A DNA stretch of 64,000 nucleotides, taken from Chloroflexota bacterium (lineage in GTDB: Bacteria > Chloroflexota > Dehalococcoidia > Lucifugimonadales > GCA-002723415). Positions 17,994 to 27,404 of the stretch are shown here, one piece after another; position 1 is the stretch's first letter; each line of letters begins with the position of its first letter. The position numbers were made by a program, and so were the translations under genes. The DNA is taken from assembly GCA_002721445.1 (NCBI GenBank), contig PBKN01000005.1, positions 157,689-221,688 on the forward strand, written 5' to 3'. The notes under the pieces were generated by a model, which worked only from the letters and a program-made list of their open reading frames with translations, did no database searches and was not told where the DNA came from.

Positions 17994-18977
17994 ATGCAAA
18001 CTATTTATGTAACATCTGAAAACAAACAAGAAGGCAAAACATCCTTCACAACTACTTTAGCTCATTACTTACTTACACAGGGACTTAATACAGCTATATT
18101 AAACCCTTTGTGCAATAAGGATGAAGAATCTATATACCAAAAACTTCTTAGTGAAAATGAAGATAAATATTCTGCCAATTACACTATAGTGACAAACAGT
18201 AAACTAGAAATAGATAATATAAAGAAAACTTATAATTCATTTTCAAAAAATAAAATTGATATTCTGTTAATTGATGGCAATAATTCTATATCAAAAGACA
18301 ATATTAACCTAATAGTAACCAACCTAAATGCAAAGATAATTTTTCTTGCAAAATACAATTCTAAATTAAATGAGAAAAATTTTGATAAGTGGAATAAAGA
18401 TTTTAACGAAAATATTTTCTTTATAATTAATAAAACATATAAATTTGCGACCCATCATGTAGAAACAGAACTCATGCCTAAATTAAAATCTAAAAACTTC
18501 TCCTGTTTTGGATATATCCCCGAAAATAAAATTTTATTAGGTACAACGCCGAATGAAATAGCAAAATTTATTGAAGGCGAAATAATAAACGAATATGACG
18601 ATCAGAATCTATTAGTTGAAAATTTTCTAATTGGTGGCATGGGCATGGATCCTGCAGAATATCATTTTAATCAATATGAAAATAAATGCGTTATTGTTAG
18701 AGGAGACAGACCAGATATCCAAATGTCTGCGCTAAATTCTAACTGTTCATGCTTGATATTAACTAATAATATAAAACCTATAGAATATATACAAAATGAA
18801 GCAGATTTAGAAAAAATTCCAATTATGATAGTTAAAGAAAATACTGTAGATACTATAGAAAAACTAAATGGATTACATCAAAACACATTATTTGACCACA
18901 ATTTGAAATTAAATAGATATTTAGAATTACTAAAATCTAATGTTAAATTAAATTCTTTATTTAGTAATAACAATTAA
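17994..18977 (+). CDS. BioD-like/DRTGG domain protein
   Basis: 327 residues. The N-terminal half has the dethiobiotin-synthetase-like P-loop fold with EGKTSFTTTLAHYL (Walker A variant) and IDILLIDGNN as the second motif. The C-terminal half from about 205 is a DRTGG domain: LIGGMGMDPAEYHF and VIVRGDRPDIQMSAL. The same pair of domains makes up the front of long phosphotransacetylases, but the catalytic Pta domain is missing here. Stand-alone proteins of this type are widespread and probably bind nucleotides; no reaction is established. The divergent neighbour is ccmH. Confidence 0.72.
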   Translation: MQTIYVTSENKQEGKTSFTTTLAHYLLTQGLNTAILNPLCNKDEESIYQKLLSENEDKYSANYTIVTNSKLEIDNIKKTYNSFSKNKIDILLIDGNNSISKDNINLIVTNLNAKIIFLAKYNSKLNEKNFDKWNKDFNENIFFIINKTYKFATHHVETELMPKLKSKNFSCFGYIPENKILLGTTPNEIAKFIEGEIINEYDDQNLLVENFLIGGMGMDPAEYHFNQYENKCVIVRGDRPDIQMSALNSNCSCLILTNNIKPIEYIQNEADLEKIPIMIVKENTVDTIEKLNGLHQNTLFDHNLKLNRYLELLKSNVKLNSLFSNNN

Positions 18978-19009
18978 GATTAATTATAATAAAAAAGGTA
19001 TCAGTACTA

Positions 19010-19038
19010 TTGACACAAGTCTTAGCCACAATTAAACT
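19010..19038 (+). promoter_or_regulatory. Promoter of the DUF1501 gene
   Basis: TTGACA at 19010-19015, a 17-base spacer, then TAAACT at 19033-19038 (four of six matches). Transcription would begin near 19045, about 29 bases before the TTG start. Confidence 0.6.
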
Positions 19039-19073
19039 ACATTAAATAATTATAATTATTCTGGAGGTTCACA

Positions 19074-20204
19074 TTGGTCACTGCAAAAAAAGAGAAAAAC
19101 CTCGTAGTTATACAACTATCTGGAGGAAATGATTATTTAAATACTATAGTTCCATATAATCAGGGCCTATATTATGATTTAAGACCAAGTGTTAATATAT
19201 CTGATGACTCAGTTTTACAAATAGACTCTAACTTTGGATTCAATCCAAATATGGGAGCAATTAAACGATTATGGGACCAAGGAAAAGTTGCAATAATTAA
19301 CGGAATTGGATACCCACAACCAAACCGTTCTCATTTCCGATCTATGGATATTTGGCACACTGCAGAACCTGAAAAAATTGGAACCGAAGGATGGCTTGGC
19401 AGAGTAATTAGAGAAATAGACCCCAAAAAAGAAAATGTATTAACTGCAGTAAATTTTGGTAGAGGCTTACCTAGGGCATTAGGGTTACGTGGAGTCCCTG
19501 TTGCTTCAGTTGGAGATCTAGAAACTTATGGCCTATTCCCTGATATAGAAGATGAAAAATTAAGAAAATATGCTTTGGATGCTTTTGCAAAAATGTATGG
19601 TGGAGAAGTAAAAGATCCAGTAATGGACTTCCTAGGACAAACAGGCACAGATGCATTAAAAGGTGCTGATATATTAAGAACTGCTCCTGAAAAATATGAT
19701 TCCACTATAGAATATGCTGCTAACCCTATGGCACAAAGCTTAAAGAGCGTAGCACAAGTTATGTTTGCAGACTTAGGCACAAGAATTTATTATACTCAAC
19801 ACGGTAGTTTTGACACTCATTCTGGAGAACTTGATACTCATGCAAAATTGTGGAATGAAGTTTCTGGCGCAGTTGGAGATTTTTATGATGACCTAAAAGA
19901 ACATAATAAAGAAGATGAAGTAGTAATTTTTATATTTTCTGAATTTGGAAGACGCATTAAAGACAATGGCTCCGGCACCGATCATGGATCTGGTGGTGTA
20001 GCATTTGCTATTGGCGGAGATATTAAAGGCGGTATGTATGGAGAATATCCATCTTTACATGAAAAAGACCAATTAGATGGAGACTTACACTTCAATAATG
20101 ACTTTAGGCAAACATATACTGATATATTAGAAGATTGGTTTAATATTGATGCCCCTGAAATTGTTAACGGTAAATTTAATAAATTTGGATTTATTAACCA
20201 ATAA
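19074..20204 (+). CDS. DUF1501 family protein without a Tat signal
   Basis: 376 residues of the DUF1501 family, which belongs to the alkaline-phosphatase/sulfatase fold. Family marks are VIQLSGGNDYLNTIVPY at the N-terminus, RSHFRSMDIWHTAEP, THSGELDTHAKLW, and FSEFGRRIKDNGSGTDHGSGG near residue 300. Relatives normally open with a twin-arginine export signal of 30 or more residues. Here the chain starts directly at the first strand (MVTAKKEKNLVVI). The start TTG at 19074 is supported by GGAGG at 19063-19067 and by a good promoter. The protein would therefore remain in the cytoplasm unless carried out by a partner. The reaction is not known. Confidence 0.85.
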   Translation: MVTAKKEKNLVVIQLSGGNDYLNTIVPYNQGLYYDLRPSVNISDDSVLQIDSNFGFNPNMGAIKRLWDQGKVAIINGIGYPQPNRSHFRSMDIWHTAEPEKIGTEGWLGRVIREIDPKKENVLTAVNFGRGLPRALGLRGVPVASVGDLETYGLFPDIEDEKLRKYALDAFAKMYGGEVKDPVMDFLGQTGTDALKGADILRTAPEKYDSTIEYAANPMAQSLKSVAQVMFADLGTRIYYTQHGSFDTHSGELDTHAKLWNEVSGAVGDFYDDLKEHNKEDEVVIFIFSEFGRRIKDNGSGTDHGSGGVAFAIGGDIKGGMYGEYPSLHEKDQLDGDLHFNNDFRQTYTDILEDWFNIDAPEIVNGKFNKFGFINQ

Positions 20205-20268
20205 TAACATTTCTAATAATTAATTTATTTCCAAAAAGATTGAGATAATTCACTTTAAATATGTCCAT

Positions 20269-20288
20269 ATTTACTAGAAATAGTAAAT
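20269..20288. other. Hairpin with GAAA loop between two genes
   Basis: ATTTACTA and TAGTAAAT (8 bp) enclose gaaa, a stable tetraloop in RNA. It lies 65 bases after the DUF1501 stop. No T-run follows, so it is not an ordinary terminator; it may stabilise the upstream mRNA end. Confidence 0.4.
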
Positions 20289-20347
20289 TCTGATGTCATG
20301 ATATAGAAACTCTAAAAAGTAAAACATTCTGGAGTCATCTAAAAATT

Positions 20348-20920
20348 ATGCGCATGTTAGTTGATTATATAGAACTAAACTTACCACAAAGTCTTAAAAA
20401 CCATATAAACAGAACCTGCAAAATAGGCAAAGAATTATCTAAATTACATAAAGTTGATTTAAACAAAGTCACAATTGCGCTATTAGGACATGATTTATAC
20501 AGAGCATACAATGATCAGGAACTTTTAGAAGAAGCATATAAAAATAAAATATATATTTCTAAAATTGAAAAAATATCGCCTATTTTACTTCATGGAAAAC
20601 TTGCATCAATAAAAATGAAAAAAAAATTCAAAATAATTGATAATGAAATTCTACATTCAGTGAAGTGGCATACTAGTGGACACAAAAACATGAGTAAAGT
20701 ATTTAAAGTAGTCTTCTTATCAGATAAAATTGACCCCGAAAAAATTAAAAAGAGTAAAGATCTTTGTCCAATAAATGAAATGGCTTATATAAACTTAGAC
20801 CAAGCAATATTAATGTATCTCAATTATAATATTAAATTTAGAATAAACCAAAATGAACTAATCCATCCTTATACTATTCAAGCAAGAAATTCACTTCAAA
20901 AAGAAATAACCAAATTATAA
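20348..20920 (+). CDS. HD-domain phosphohydrolase, YqeK-like
   Basis: 190 residues with an HD-superfamily metal site: His in LKNHINRTCKIG, GHDLYRAYND as the HD pair, ILLHGKLAS, and VKWHTSGHKNM. This order (H, HD, LHG, HTSG) is that of YqeK, which hydrolyses diadenosine tetraphosphate. The LSDKIDPEK segment matches the last YqeK motif. The usual gene neighbours nadD and rsfS are absent here. Its stop is four bases from the converging MFS gene stop. Confidence 0.72.
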   Translation: MRMLVDYIELNLPQSLKNHINRTCKIGKELSKLHKVDLNKVTIALLGHDLYRAYNDQELLEEAYKNKIYISKIEKISPILLHGKLASIKMKKKFKIIDNEILHSVKWHTSGHKNMSKVFKVVFLSDKIDPEKIKKSKDLCPINEMAYINLDQAILMYLNYNIKFRINQNELIHPYTIQARNSLQKEITKL

Positions 20921-20924
20921 CCCA

Positions 20925-22136
20925 TTATTTTTTATTTCTAAAACCTAGAATAAATGCAAGAGAAATTAATGAAAAAACAGCTAAGGTTAAAACAGCAGGT
21001 ATTTGGCCCAACCCTAAAGTAGTAGATATAAACCCCCAGCTAAATGGACCAAATATGGATGCTAAGCGCCCAGTAACTGCGTGATAACCAAGGTATTGCC
21101 CAAGAGAATTTTTATTAGGTAATAAAGTAATCATATAAGGCCTATCAGATGCCCAAATTCCTGATATAACTATTCCAGTAATTATACCAATTAAGAACCA
21201 TAGACTTTTATTTAATTCAAATAAAGGCATACATGCACATACTACTAATACTGCTGCCCAAATGCCCAAGACTATAACTAATGAGTTCTTTGCTCCTATT
21301 TTATCTACAATAAAACCCCATGCTATTGCACCTGGTATTGCAACTAAAACTCCCATAAACAATAACATCTGTACTTCAAATGCTGTAAATCCAGCAGCTC
21401 CTGTACCGAAAACAACTGCGAAAGTTTGTGCAGTGTAAAGTGAAGATGTAAACCAAAATCTAGAAAATAAAAATTTAGTTATTTCTTTAGAGTTTTTCAA
21501 TTCTAACAAGGCATTTTTTATTCCTTGCAAGATATTTTTAATTTTAAACTGAAAGTATTTTCTTTGAAAATATTTTGGAGTCTCATCTTTATAACATAAT
21601 AACAATGGTATAGAAAAAACAATGATACATAAAGTTATAGACTGAAAACCTCTTGCATAACCCCAATTTTCTACAACAAATATACCAATAAATATTGCTA
21701 CTATTGCTCCTAGGTACCCAACACCAACACCTAGGCCATTTATTTTTCCCATATTTTCTTCAGATGAAATCTCGACTAGCATCGTTCCATATATTACATT
21801 AGCAATGTATACAGCAACAACCGCTATAGAAAATAATAATATACCTATATACAAATTAGTTGAACCTAATAGTGAAGTTGCTATTACACAGGCTAATATA
21901 CCAATTATTACAAAAGGCAATCTTCTTGAAATATGGTCTGATATTTTCCCTATAAATGGAGTAACTACCATATTAATTAACATAGCTATAGATAAAGTGT
22001 AACCTACAGTAGCATCAGTACCATTTAACTCATTAAGTATCCAAAGAGGAAAAAGCATTCCAACGACACCGACAAAAAATGAAGTTACGCCTATATCAAA
22101 GACTATCCAAGAAACTATCACTTTTTTCTTATTCAT
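20925..22136 (-). CDS. Major facilitator superfamily transporter
   Basis: 403 residues with twelve predicted membrane helices. The MFS loop 2-3 motif is present as GKISDHISRRLPFVIIG. The central loop (about residues 185-215) is charged, as expected between the two six-helix bundles, and GWGFIVDKIGAKNSL repeats the loop motif in the second half. No substrate can be named. The start ATG at 22136 is followed by MNKKKVIVSWIVFDIGVTSF. It lies 47 bases downstream of the Mrp gene on the same strand and may belong to that unit. Confidence 0.85.
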   Translation of the reverse strand: MNKKKVIVSWIVFDIGVTSFFVGVVGMLFPLWILNELNGTDATVGYTLSIAMLINMVVTPFIGKISDHISRRLPFVIIGILACVIATSLLGSTNLYIGILLFSIAVVAVYIANVIYGTMLVEISSEENMGKINGLGVGVGYLGAIVAIFIGIFVVENWGYARGFQSITLCIIVFSIPLLLCYKDETPKYFQRKYFQFKIKNILQGIKNALLELKNSKEITKFLFSRFWFTSSLYTAQTFAVVFGTGAAGFTAFEVQMLLFMGVLVAIPGAIAWGFIVDKIGAKNSLVIVLGIWAAVLVVCACMPLFELNKSLWFLIGIITGIVISGIWASDRPYMITLLPNKNSLGQYLGYHAVTGRLASIFGPFSWGFISTTLGLGQIPAVLTLAVFSLISLAFILGFRNKK

Positions 22137-22183
22137 GATATGCCTTGTTAGAATATTTTGAATTTATTTTTGTACTTTATTAT

Positions 22184-23002
22184 CTATGAAAAAAAATTTT
22201 TTACTTTATATCCTATAAATTGATATTCACTCAAAGTATCTTTGTTAAGTAAAACAGTAGGTTTGGAAGTATCTCTATAATTTGAGCTCAAAGATAATCT
22301 TCCTAAAAATTCTACATCCACTTCTTTAGCCAATTCTTCTCCAGCACCTGAACCAAAAATATCTCCAGAAAAATTCTCTACTATACCCATTACATTTACT
22401 TTAAGCTTTTTAATCATATTAATCGATCTTTTAGCATCTATTTTGGCTAAATCTTGAGGAGTTGTAACAACTATAAATCCATCTATATCTATAGCTTGCA
22501 TAATTGAAAGAGGAGCATCAGATGTTCCAGGAGGCAAATCAATAACTAAATAGTCTAATTCTCCCCATTGTGTCGATTGCAAAAATTGATTAATTGCATT
22601 ATGAATCATTGGGCCTCTCCAAATAATAGCTTCTTCTTCATTTTCTTGAAAAAAACCCATCGACATTACTTTTACTCCAAAACGCTCAGGAGGAATCATT
22701 TTACGATCAGGACCAACTACTGGAGGTTCAGATATTTTCATAACATTAACTACATTTGGACAATCAACATCAACATCTAAAATACCTACTTTGGCTCCTT
22801 CATAAGCCAATGATGTTGCTAAATTTGCAGAAACAGTAGTTTTACCAACACCACCTTTTCCACTATAAACTCCAATTTTAAATTTTACTTTTGACAAGAC
22901 TTCACTGATATTTCTTTTTTGTTCAAATTGACGCTTCATAGCTTCAATTTTGCTCTTAGCCTGTTGTGCTTGAGCCTTGTTCATTTGTGGACGTTCTGCC
23001 AA
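22184..23002 (-). CDS. Mrp/NBP35-type Fe-S cluster carrier ATPase
   Basis: 272 residues of the ParA-like Mrp/ApbC family, which delivers iron-sulfur clusters to apoproteins. The deviant Walker A is YSGKGGVGKTTVSANLA at about residues 47-63, and YLVIDLPPGTSDAPL is the second family signature. The start is TTG at 23002 with AAGGAG seven bases upstream. The N-terminal 40 residues (RPQMNKAQAQQAKSKIEAMKR, split as KAQAQQAKSKIEAMK) form a charged helix in place of the usual DUF59 domain. That domain is encoded instead by the separate gene 40 bases upstream. Mrp and SufT-like thus act as a split pair. Confidence 0.88.
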   Translation of the reverse strand: MAERPQMNKAQAQQAKSKIEAMKRQFEQKRNISEVLSKVKFKIGVYSGKGGVGKTTVSANLATSLAYEGAKVGILDVDVDCPNVVNVMKISEPPVVGPDRKMIPPERFGVKVMSMGFFQENEEEAIIWRGPMIHNAINQFLQSTQWGELDYLVIDLPPGTSDAPLSIMQAIDIDGFIVVTTPQDLAKIDAKRSINMIKKLKVNVMGIVENFSGDIFGSGAGEELAKEVDVEFLGRLSLSSNYRDTSKPTVLLNKDTLSEYQFIGYKVKNFFS

Positions 23003-23042
23003 AATACGCTCCTTTAATTAGTTTCTAATATTATAAATATGA

Positions 23043-23357
23043 TCAATCAAGACCAAGTTGTTTTTTGCCATCTTCTGTAATCATTTCAGGAGTCCATGGT
23101 GGTTCATAAACCATTTCAACATTTACGTCTTCTACATTTTCAAGTTCAGCAATTCTCCATTCTGCTTGCTGAGCAATATAAGGGCCCATACCACAACCAG
23201 CAAAAGTTAGGGTCATCTGTATAGAAACATCATTCTCAACTACATCTACATCATAAACTAATCCTAAATCAACTACATTCACAGGAATCTCTGGATCATA
23301 TACATCTTTTAAAGCTTCTAAAACATCATCTCTAGTTACTACAATTGATTCACTCAT
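23043..23357 (-). CDS. DUF59/SufT-like Fe-S assembly factor
   Basis: 104 residues of the MIP18/PaaD/SufT family. VLEALKDVYDPEIPVNVVDLGLVYDV is the signature N-terminus (split: LKDVYDPEIPVNVVDLGLV). The conserved Cys is in TFAGCGMGP, and YEPPWTPEMI is the typical end. Such proteins help load Fe-S clusters. It stands directly before the Mrp gene on the same strand, and in many genomes the two domains are one protein. GGTGATTT precedes ATG. Confidence 0.88.
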   Translation of the reverse strand: MSESIVVTRDDVLEALKDVYDPEIPVNVVDLGLVYDVDVVENDVSIQMTLTFAGCGMGPYIAQQAEWRIAELENVEDVNVEMVYEPPWTPEMITEDGKKQLGLD

Positions 23358-23458
23358 AAATCACCTTTAATTAATAATTCATATATAACTATACTAATGT
23401 TTTAGTATATATGAGTCAATAAATCTTCTAGCTTCAAAACCTTAAAACCATTCTATTG

Positions 23459-25462
23459 TTATAAATATTCACTTATACTTCTTAAATCAGATATTTTATC
23501 TCGAAAAAGTGCAGCCTTTTCAAATTCCAAATCCTTGGCAGCCTTCTTCATATCTTTTTTCATATTACTTATTAAAGAATTAATTTCTTTTTTTGACATA
23601 TTCGAATAATTGATTTCTTTATTATATTGAGAATTTTCTTTAACATTTGAAATACTCATTTTGTCTTGAATATCTTCATTAATATCACGAACATTTTTTA
23701 AAATACTCTTTGGGTCAATATTATATTTTTTATTATATTCCTTTTGTATTTCTCTTCTTCGATATGTTTCATCTATAGCCTTTTTCATAGAAACAGTTTG
23801 TCTGTCTGCATACATTAATACTTCACCATTAACATGCCTAGCTGCCCTCCCTATAGTTTGAATTAAAGAAGTTGTAGACCTCAGGTACCCTTCCTTATCA
23901 GCATCTAAAATTGCAACCAGGCTAACTTCAGGAAGATCCAAACCTTCTCTAAGTAAATTAATACCCACTACTACATCATAAATACCTAAGCGTAAATCTC
24001 TTAATATAGCACTCCTCTCTAAAGTATCTATTTCTGAATGTAAATAATGATTCTTTATATTAATTTCTTGTAAATATTCTGAAAGCTCTTCCGCCATTCT
24101 TTTAGTTAAGGTAGTAACTAAGCATCTTTCTTTTTTTTCTACTCTTAATCTAATCTCATTAATTAAATCATCAATCTGCCCTTTTGAAGGCCTAACATAT
24201 ATTTCAGGATCAATAATACCTGTAGGTCTTATAATTTGCTCTACCAATTGATCATTATTATCATATTCATAATTACTTGGAGTCGCAGATACATATACAA
24301 CTTGATTAAGCCTATCTTTAAACTCTTCAAAATTTAAAGGCCTGTTATCTAAAGCAGAAGGCAACCTAAATCCAAAATCAACTAAAGTACGTTTTCTTGA
24401 TTGATCACCTCCATACATAGCTCTAACTTGAGGTAAGGTTATATGAGATTCATCAACAAATAATAAAAAATCATCTTCAAAATAATCTAATAATGTATAT
24501 GGAGTAGTCCCTGCATCTCTCCCATCTAAATATCTAGAATAATTCTCAATGCCTGAACAATATCCTGTTTCTCTCATCATTTCTAAATCAAAATTAGTTC
24601 TTGATTCAATTCTTTGTGCTTCCAAAAATTTACCGTCTTTTTCAAACGATATAACTGCCTGATTTAATTCATTTTCTATGCTATTAAAAGCATTGGATAG
24701 TTTTTCTTGTGGAGTTACAAAATGTTTTGCAGGAAATATATCTATAAATTCCAAATCATCTAATACATTTCCTTTAAAAGGGTCTATCGAAACAATCTTT
24801 TCAACATCATCTCCCCAAAATTCAATTCTAAAAGCTATATCTTCTTCGTATGCAGGAAATATTTCCATTGTATCTCCTCTAATTCTAAATTTACCTCGAG
24901 TAAAGTCAAAATCATTTCTCTCATACTGCATATCTATTAATTGTCTTGTTAATGCTTTTCTAGTTTTCAATTCGCCTTTTTTAATTGAAATCATAAAATT
25001 ACGATATTCTTCAGGTGAACCAAGTCCAAAAATACAAGAAACTGATGCTACAATAATTGTATCTCTCCTAGTAAGTAATGCTCGCGTAGCAGAATGCCTT
25101 AATTTATCAAGAATTTCATTAATATCCGCATCTTTTTCAATAAAAGTATCTGTACTTGGAACATAAGCCTCAGGCTGGTAATAATCATAATAACTGACAA
25201 AATATTCTACAGAATTTTTAGGAAAATATTCTCTGAATTCTGTAGCTAACTGAGCTGCAAGAGTCTTATTATGTACCAATACCAAGGTTGGCTTTTGAAC
25301 TTTTTCAATGACACAGGCCATAGTAAAAGTTTTTCCGCTACCGGTTGCACCAAGTAAAATTTGTTCTTTATAATTATCTTCTAAACCAGATACTAATTTT
25401 GATATGGCGCCGGGTTGATCTCCTGTTGGCTTGAAATCTGAAATTATTTTAAAAAGAGGCAT
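23459..25462 (-). CDS. uvrB: Excinuclease ABC subunit B
   Basis: The damage-verifying helicase subunit of nucleotide excision repair. 667 residues, the standard length. Walker A is GATGSGKT at 38-45. The beta-hairpin that clamps DNA is in [18 protein letters not shown]. Helicase motifs include [14 protein letters not shown] and QTIGRAARH. The UVR motif that contacts UvrC closes the chain ([17 protein letters not shown]). Start ATG at 25462 is three bases after the methyltransferase stop, so the two are translationally close. Confidence 0.97.
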   Translation of the reverse strand: MPLFKIISDFKPTGDQPGAISKLVSGLEDNYKEQILLGATGSGKTFTMACVIEKVQKPTLVLVHNKTLAAQLATEFREYFPKNSVEYFVSYYDYYQPEAYVPSTDTFIEKDADINEILDKLRHSATRALLTRRDTIIVASVSCIFGLGSPEEYRNFMISIKKGELKTRKALTRQLIDMQYERNDFDFTRGKFRIRGDTMEIFPAYEEDIAFRIEFWGDDVEKIVSIDPFKGNVLDDLEFIDIFPAKHFVTPQEKLSNAFNSIENELNQAVISFEKDGKFLEAQRIESRTNFDLEMMRETGYCSGIENYSRYLDGRDAGTTPYTLLDYFEDDFLLFVDESHITLPQVRAMYGGDQSRKRTLVDFGFRLPSALDNRPLNFEEFKDRLNQVVYVSATPSNYEYDNNDQLVEQIIRPTGIIDPEIYVRPSKGQIDDLINEIRLRVEKKERCLVTTLTKRMAEELSEYLQEINIKNHYLHSEIDTLERSAILRDLRLGIYDVVVGINLLREGLDLPEVSLVAILDADKEGYLRSTTSLIQTIGRAARHVNGEVLMYADRQTVSMKKAIDETYRRREIQKEYNKKYNIDPKSILKNVRDINEDIQDKMSISNVKENSQYNKEINYSNMSKKEINSLISNMKKDMKKAAKDLEFEKAALFRDKISDLRSISEYL

Positions 25463-25465
25463 AAG

Positions 25466-26248
25466 TCATTCTCTATTTTTAACTATCCAAATCATCTCTA
25501 AGCTAGACTCATTATATTGAGAACGATCAAAATCTCCATATAACTCTAATATTTCAAATCCACATAATTCTAATAAATGATGCATTTCCCATCTATAAAT
25601 ATACCTTAAATCAAAATCCCTATATATTCTATTATTTACTTCGTAGCCATTATCTATTTTATCTACAATAATTCTTGTATTAACAATTTGATTATATTGA
25701 TCAAAAACATTCTTATTCCAAATAATATTTTTACTCTTGTTTACAGGGTCAATAACGTCTCTATAATGATATAAAACATCTTCATCTCTTATCATTTGAT
25801 AAATGCTAGGAACAAATAAAGTTATAATTAATCTAGATTTAGAATTCAAATGCTTTTTTATATTTATCAATGTGGAAATTTGATCTTCAACTGTTAAAAG
25901 GCATTGAAACCCTCTAAACGGAATAATAATTTGAGAAAAAGTTTCATTCAATTTAAAATTTCTCATATCAGCATGTATTAAATTTATTTCAGGTTCATCT
26001 AATTTAAGCGCTTTGATTTTAGAAGATGTCTTTTCAAGCATTTTTTTACTTATATCTAAACCTGTAATATTTATGCCAGCTTTAGCTATAGGTATAGTAA
26101 CTCTGCCTGTTCCACACCCTAGCTCTAATATTGGGCCTCCATAATTTATAGCTTCCTCAACAAAAAATGGAATGTCTTCTTCAACATATGAATATATTGA
26201 ATCATATATTTCCGCCCAATCATCATAATATTTATCGTTAGAAACCAT
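25466..26248 (-). CDS. Class I SAM-dependent methyltransferase
   Basis: 260 residues. The SAM-binding glycine loop is PILELGCGTGRVTIPIA at about residues 40-56, with acidic motif II in ITGLDISKKML and motif IV near INLIHADMRNF. The substrate is unknown. The gene fits between ruvA and uvrB with very short gaps on both sides, suggesting a single minus-strand transcript from the flavin reductase or yebC to uvrB. The AT-rich tail lacks any further domain. Confidence 0.82.
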   Translation of the reverse strand: MVSNDKYYDDWAEIYDSIYSYVEEDIPFFVEEAINYGGPILELGCGTGRVTIPIAKAGINITGLDISKKMLEKTSSKIKALKLDEPEINLIHADMRNFKLNETFSQIIIPFRGFQCLLTVEDQISTLINIKKHLNSKSRLIITLFVPSIYQMIRDEDVLYHYRDVIDPVNKSKNIIWNKNVFDQYNQIVNTRIIVDKIDNGYEVNNRIYRDFDLRYIYRWEMHHLLELCGFEILELYGDFDRSQYNESSLEMIWIVKNRE

Positions 26249-26269
26249 AGTAAAATTATTATTGCATTT

Positions 26270-26860
26270 CTAAGTATCTGAATTACTTAAGTTATTTAAT
26301 GCACTACGTACTTTATCTTCTAATGTAACAGAATCAGAATAATCAATATTTAAAACAGCTTTTCTTATTTCAGACAATGTGTAGCCTAAAGACATTAAGG
26401 CATTTGTCAATTCTTCATCTGGGGAATTTTTATATTGTTGATCAGATAAATCGACCTTACCTTTTAACTCTAATATTATTCTACTAGCCATTTTTTTCCC
26501 AACACCTGGAACAACTGTAAAGGCATTTATATCGCCTAAATTGACTGCAGAAGATAACGAATCAGGAGATAAAATTGATAATAGATTTAAAGCCATTTTA
26601 GGACCAATCCCATTAATATTAATTAAAATCTCAAATGTCTTTCTTTCATCTTCAGTTAAAAATCCAAATAATGACATACTTCCTTCTCTTACTTGAAGAG
26701 AAGTAAAGAGTTCAATCTTACTACCTTTTGGATCTAATTGTGAAATATTTGATGTAGGAACCGCTATTCTAAATACAATACCGCCGACTGCCAAATCCAG
26801 CCATTCATCTCCAATATTTTGGATATTTCCTCTAATCATAGATATAAGTGATGTAACCAT
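26270..26860 (-). CDS. ruvA: Holliday junction DNA helicase subunit RuvA
   Basis: 196 residues: OB-fold domain I (MIRGNIQNIGDEW onward), paired helix-hairpin-helix motifs in ININGIGPKMALNLLS and TVVPGVGKKMASRIILELKGK, and domain III at the C-terminus. RuvA holds the four-way junction for RuvB. The ATG at 26860 is chosen because AGGA, overlapping the ruvC stop, stands six bases before it. RuvA proteins usually begin MIG-LRG, which would correspond to the second Met at 26839. No ruvB is adjacent. Confidence 0.95.
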   Translation of the reverse strand: MVTSLISMIRGNIQNIGDEWLDLAVGGIVFRIAVPTSNISQLDPKGSKIELFTSLQVREGSMSLFGFLTEDERKTFEILININGIGPKMALNLLSILSPDSLSSAVNLGDINAFTVVPGVGKKMASRIILELKGKVDLSDQQYKNSPDEELTNALMSLGYTLSEIRKAVLNIDYSDSVTLEDKVRSALNNLSNSDT

Positions 26861-26868
26861 TATTTATC

Positions 26869-27375
26869 CTACATATATTCAGCAGTATTTAATACAGAAG
26901 AAAATTGCATAGTATTTATATGACATATTGCTACAGCCAAAGCATCAGTAGCATCTTCTTTTTCAATCCATGAATCTGGTAATTCTAATATTGATTTCAC
27001 CATTTCATATACTTGCATTTTAGTACTTAAGCCATAATCTGTAACAGATTTTTTTATTTCAGTAGGCATATAATTAAAAAATTCCACACCTTGGCAACCT
27101 GCAATTATCATTGCAACAGATTGAGCTTGCCCAATAGCTATAGCAGTTTTTACATTGTTTGAAACAAAAGGTTGCTCTGCAGCAATTTCTATTGGTTTAT
27201 ATTTAATAGATATTTCCAATAATTTCTTATGCAATAAATCTAAACGTTGATGTATAGGCATATTTCTTGAAGCTTTTAATACTCCTGAATAAACTAAATT
27301 AAATTCACCATTAATATACTCAATAATACCTACACCCATTTTAAAAGTCCCAGGATCTATTCCTAATACTCTCAA
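26869..27375 (-). CDS. ruvC: Holliday junction resolvase RuvC
   Basis: 168 residues. The four acidic catalytic residues are present: Asp7 in GIDPGT, Glu67 in AAEQPF, and Asp141 and Asp144 in EDATDALA. The start is TTG at 27375, with GAGGAGGG four bases upstream, and no ATG offers the Asp7 spacing seen in other RuvC proteins. It follows yebC by 29 bases and precedes ruvA by eight. Confidence 0.96.
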   Translation of the reverse strand: MRVLGIDPGTFKMGVGIIEYINGEFNLVYSGVLKASRNMPIHQRLDLLHKKLLEISIKYKPIEIAAEQPFVSNNVKTAIAIGQAQSVAMIIAGCQGVEFFNYMPTEIKKSVTDYGLSTKMQVYEMVKSILELPDSWIEKEDATDALAVAICHINTMQFSSVLNTAEYM

Positions 27376-27404
27376 AATCCCTCCTCAATATTATTTTATT
27401 TATA

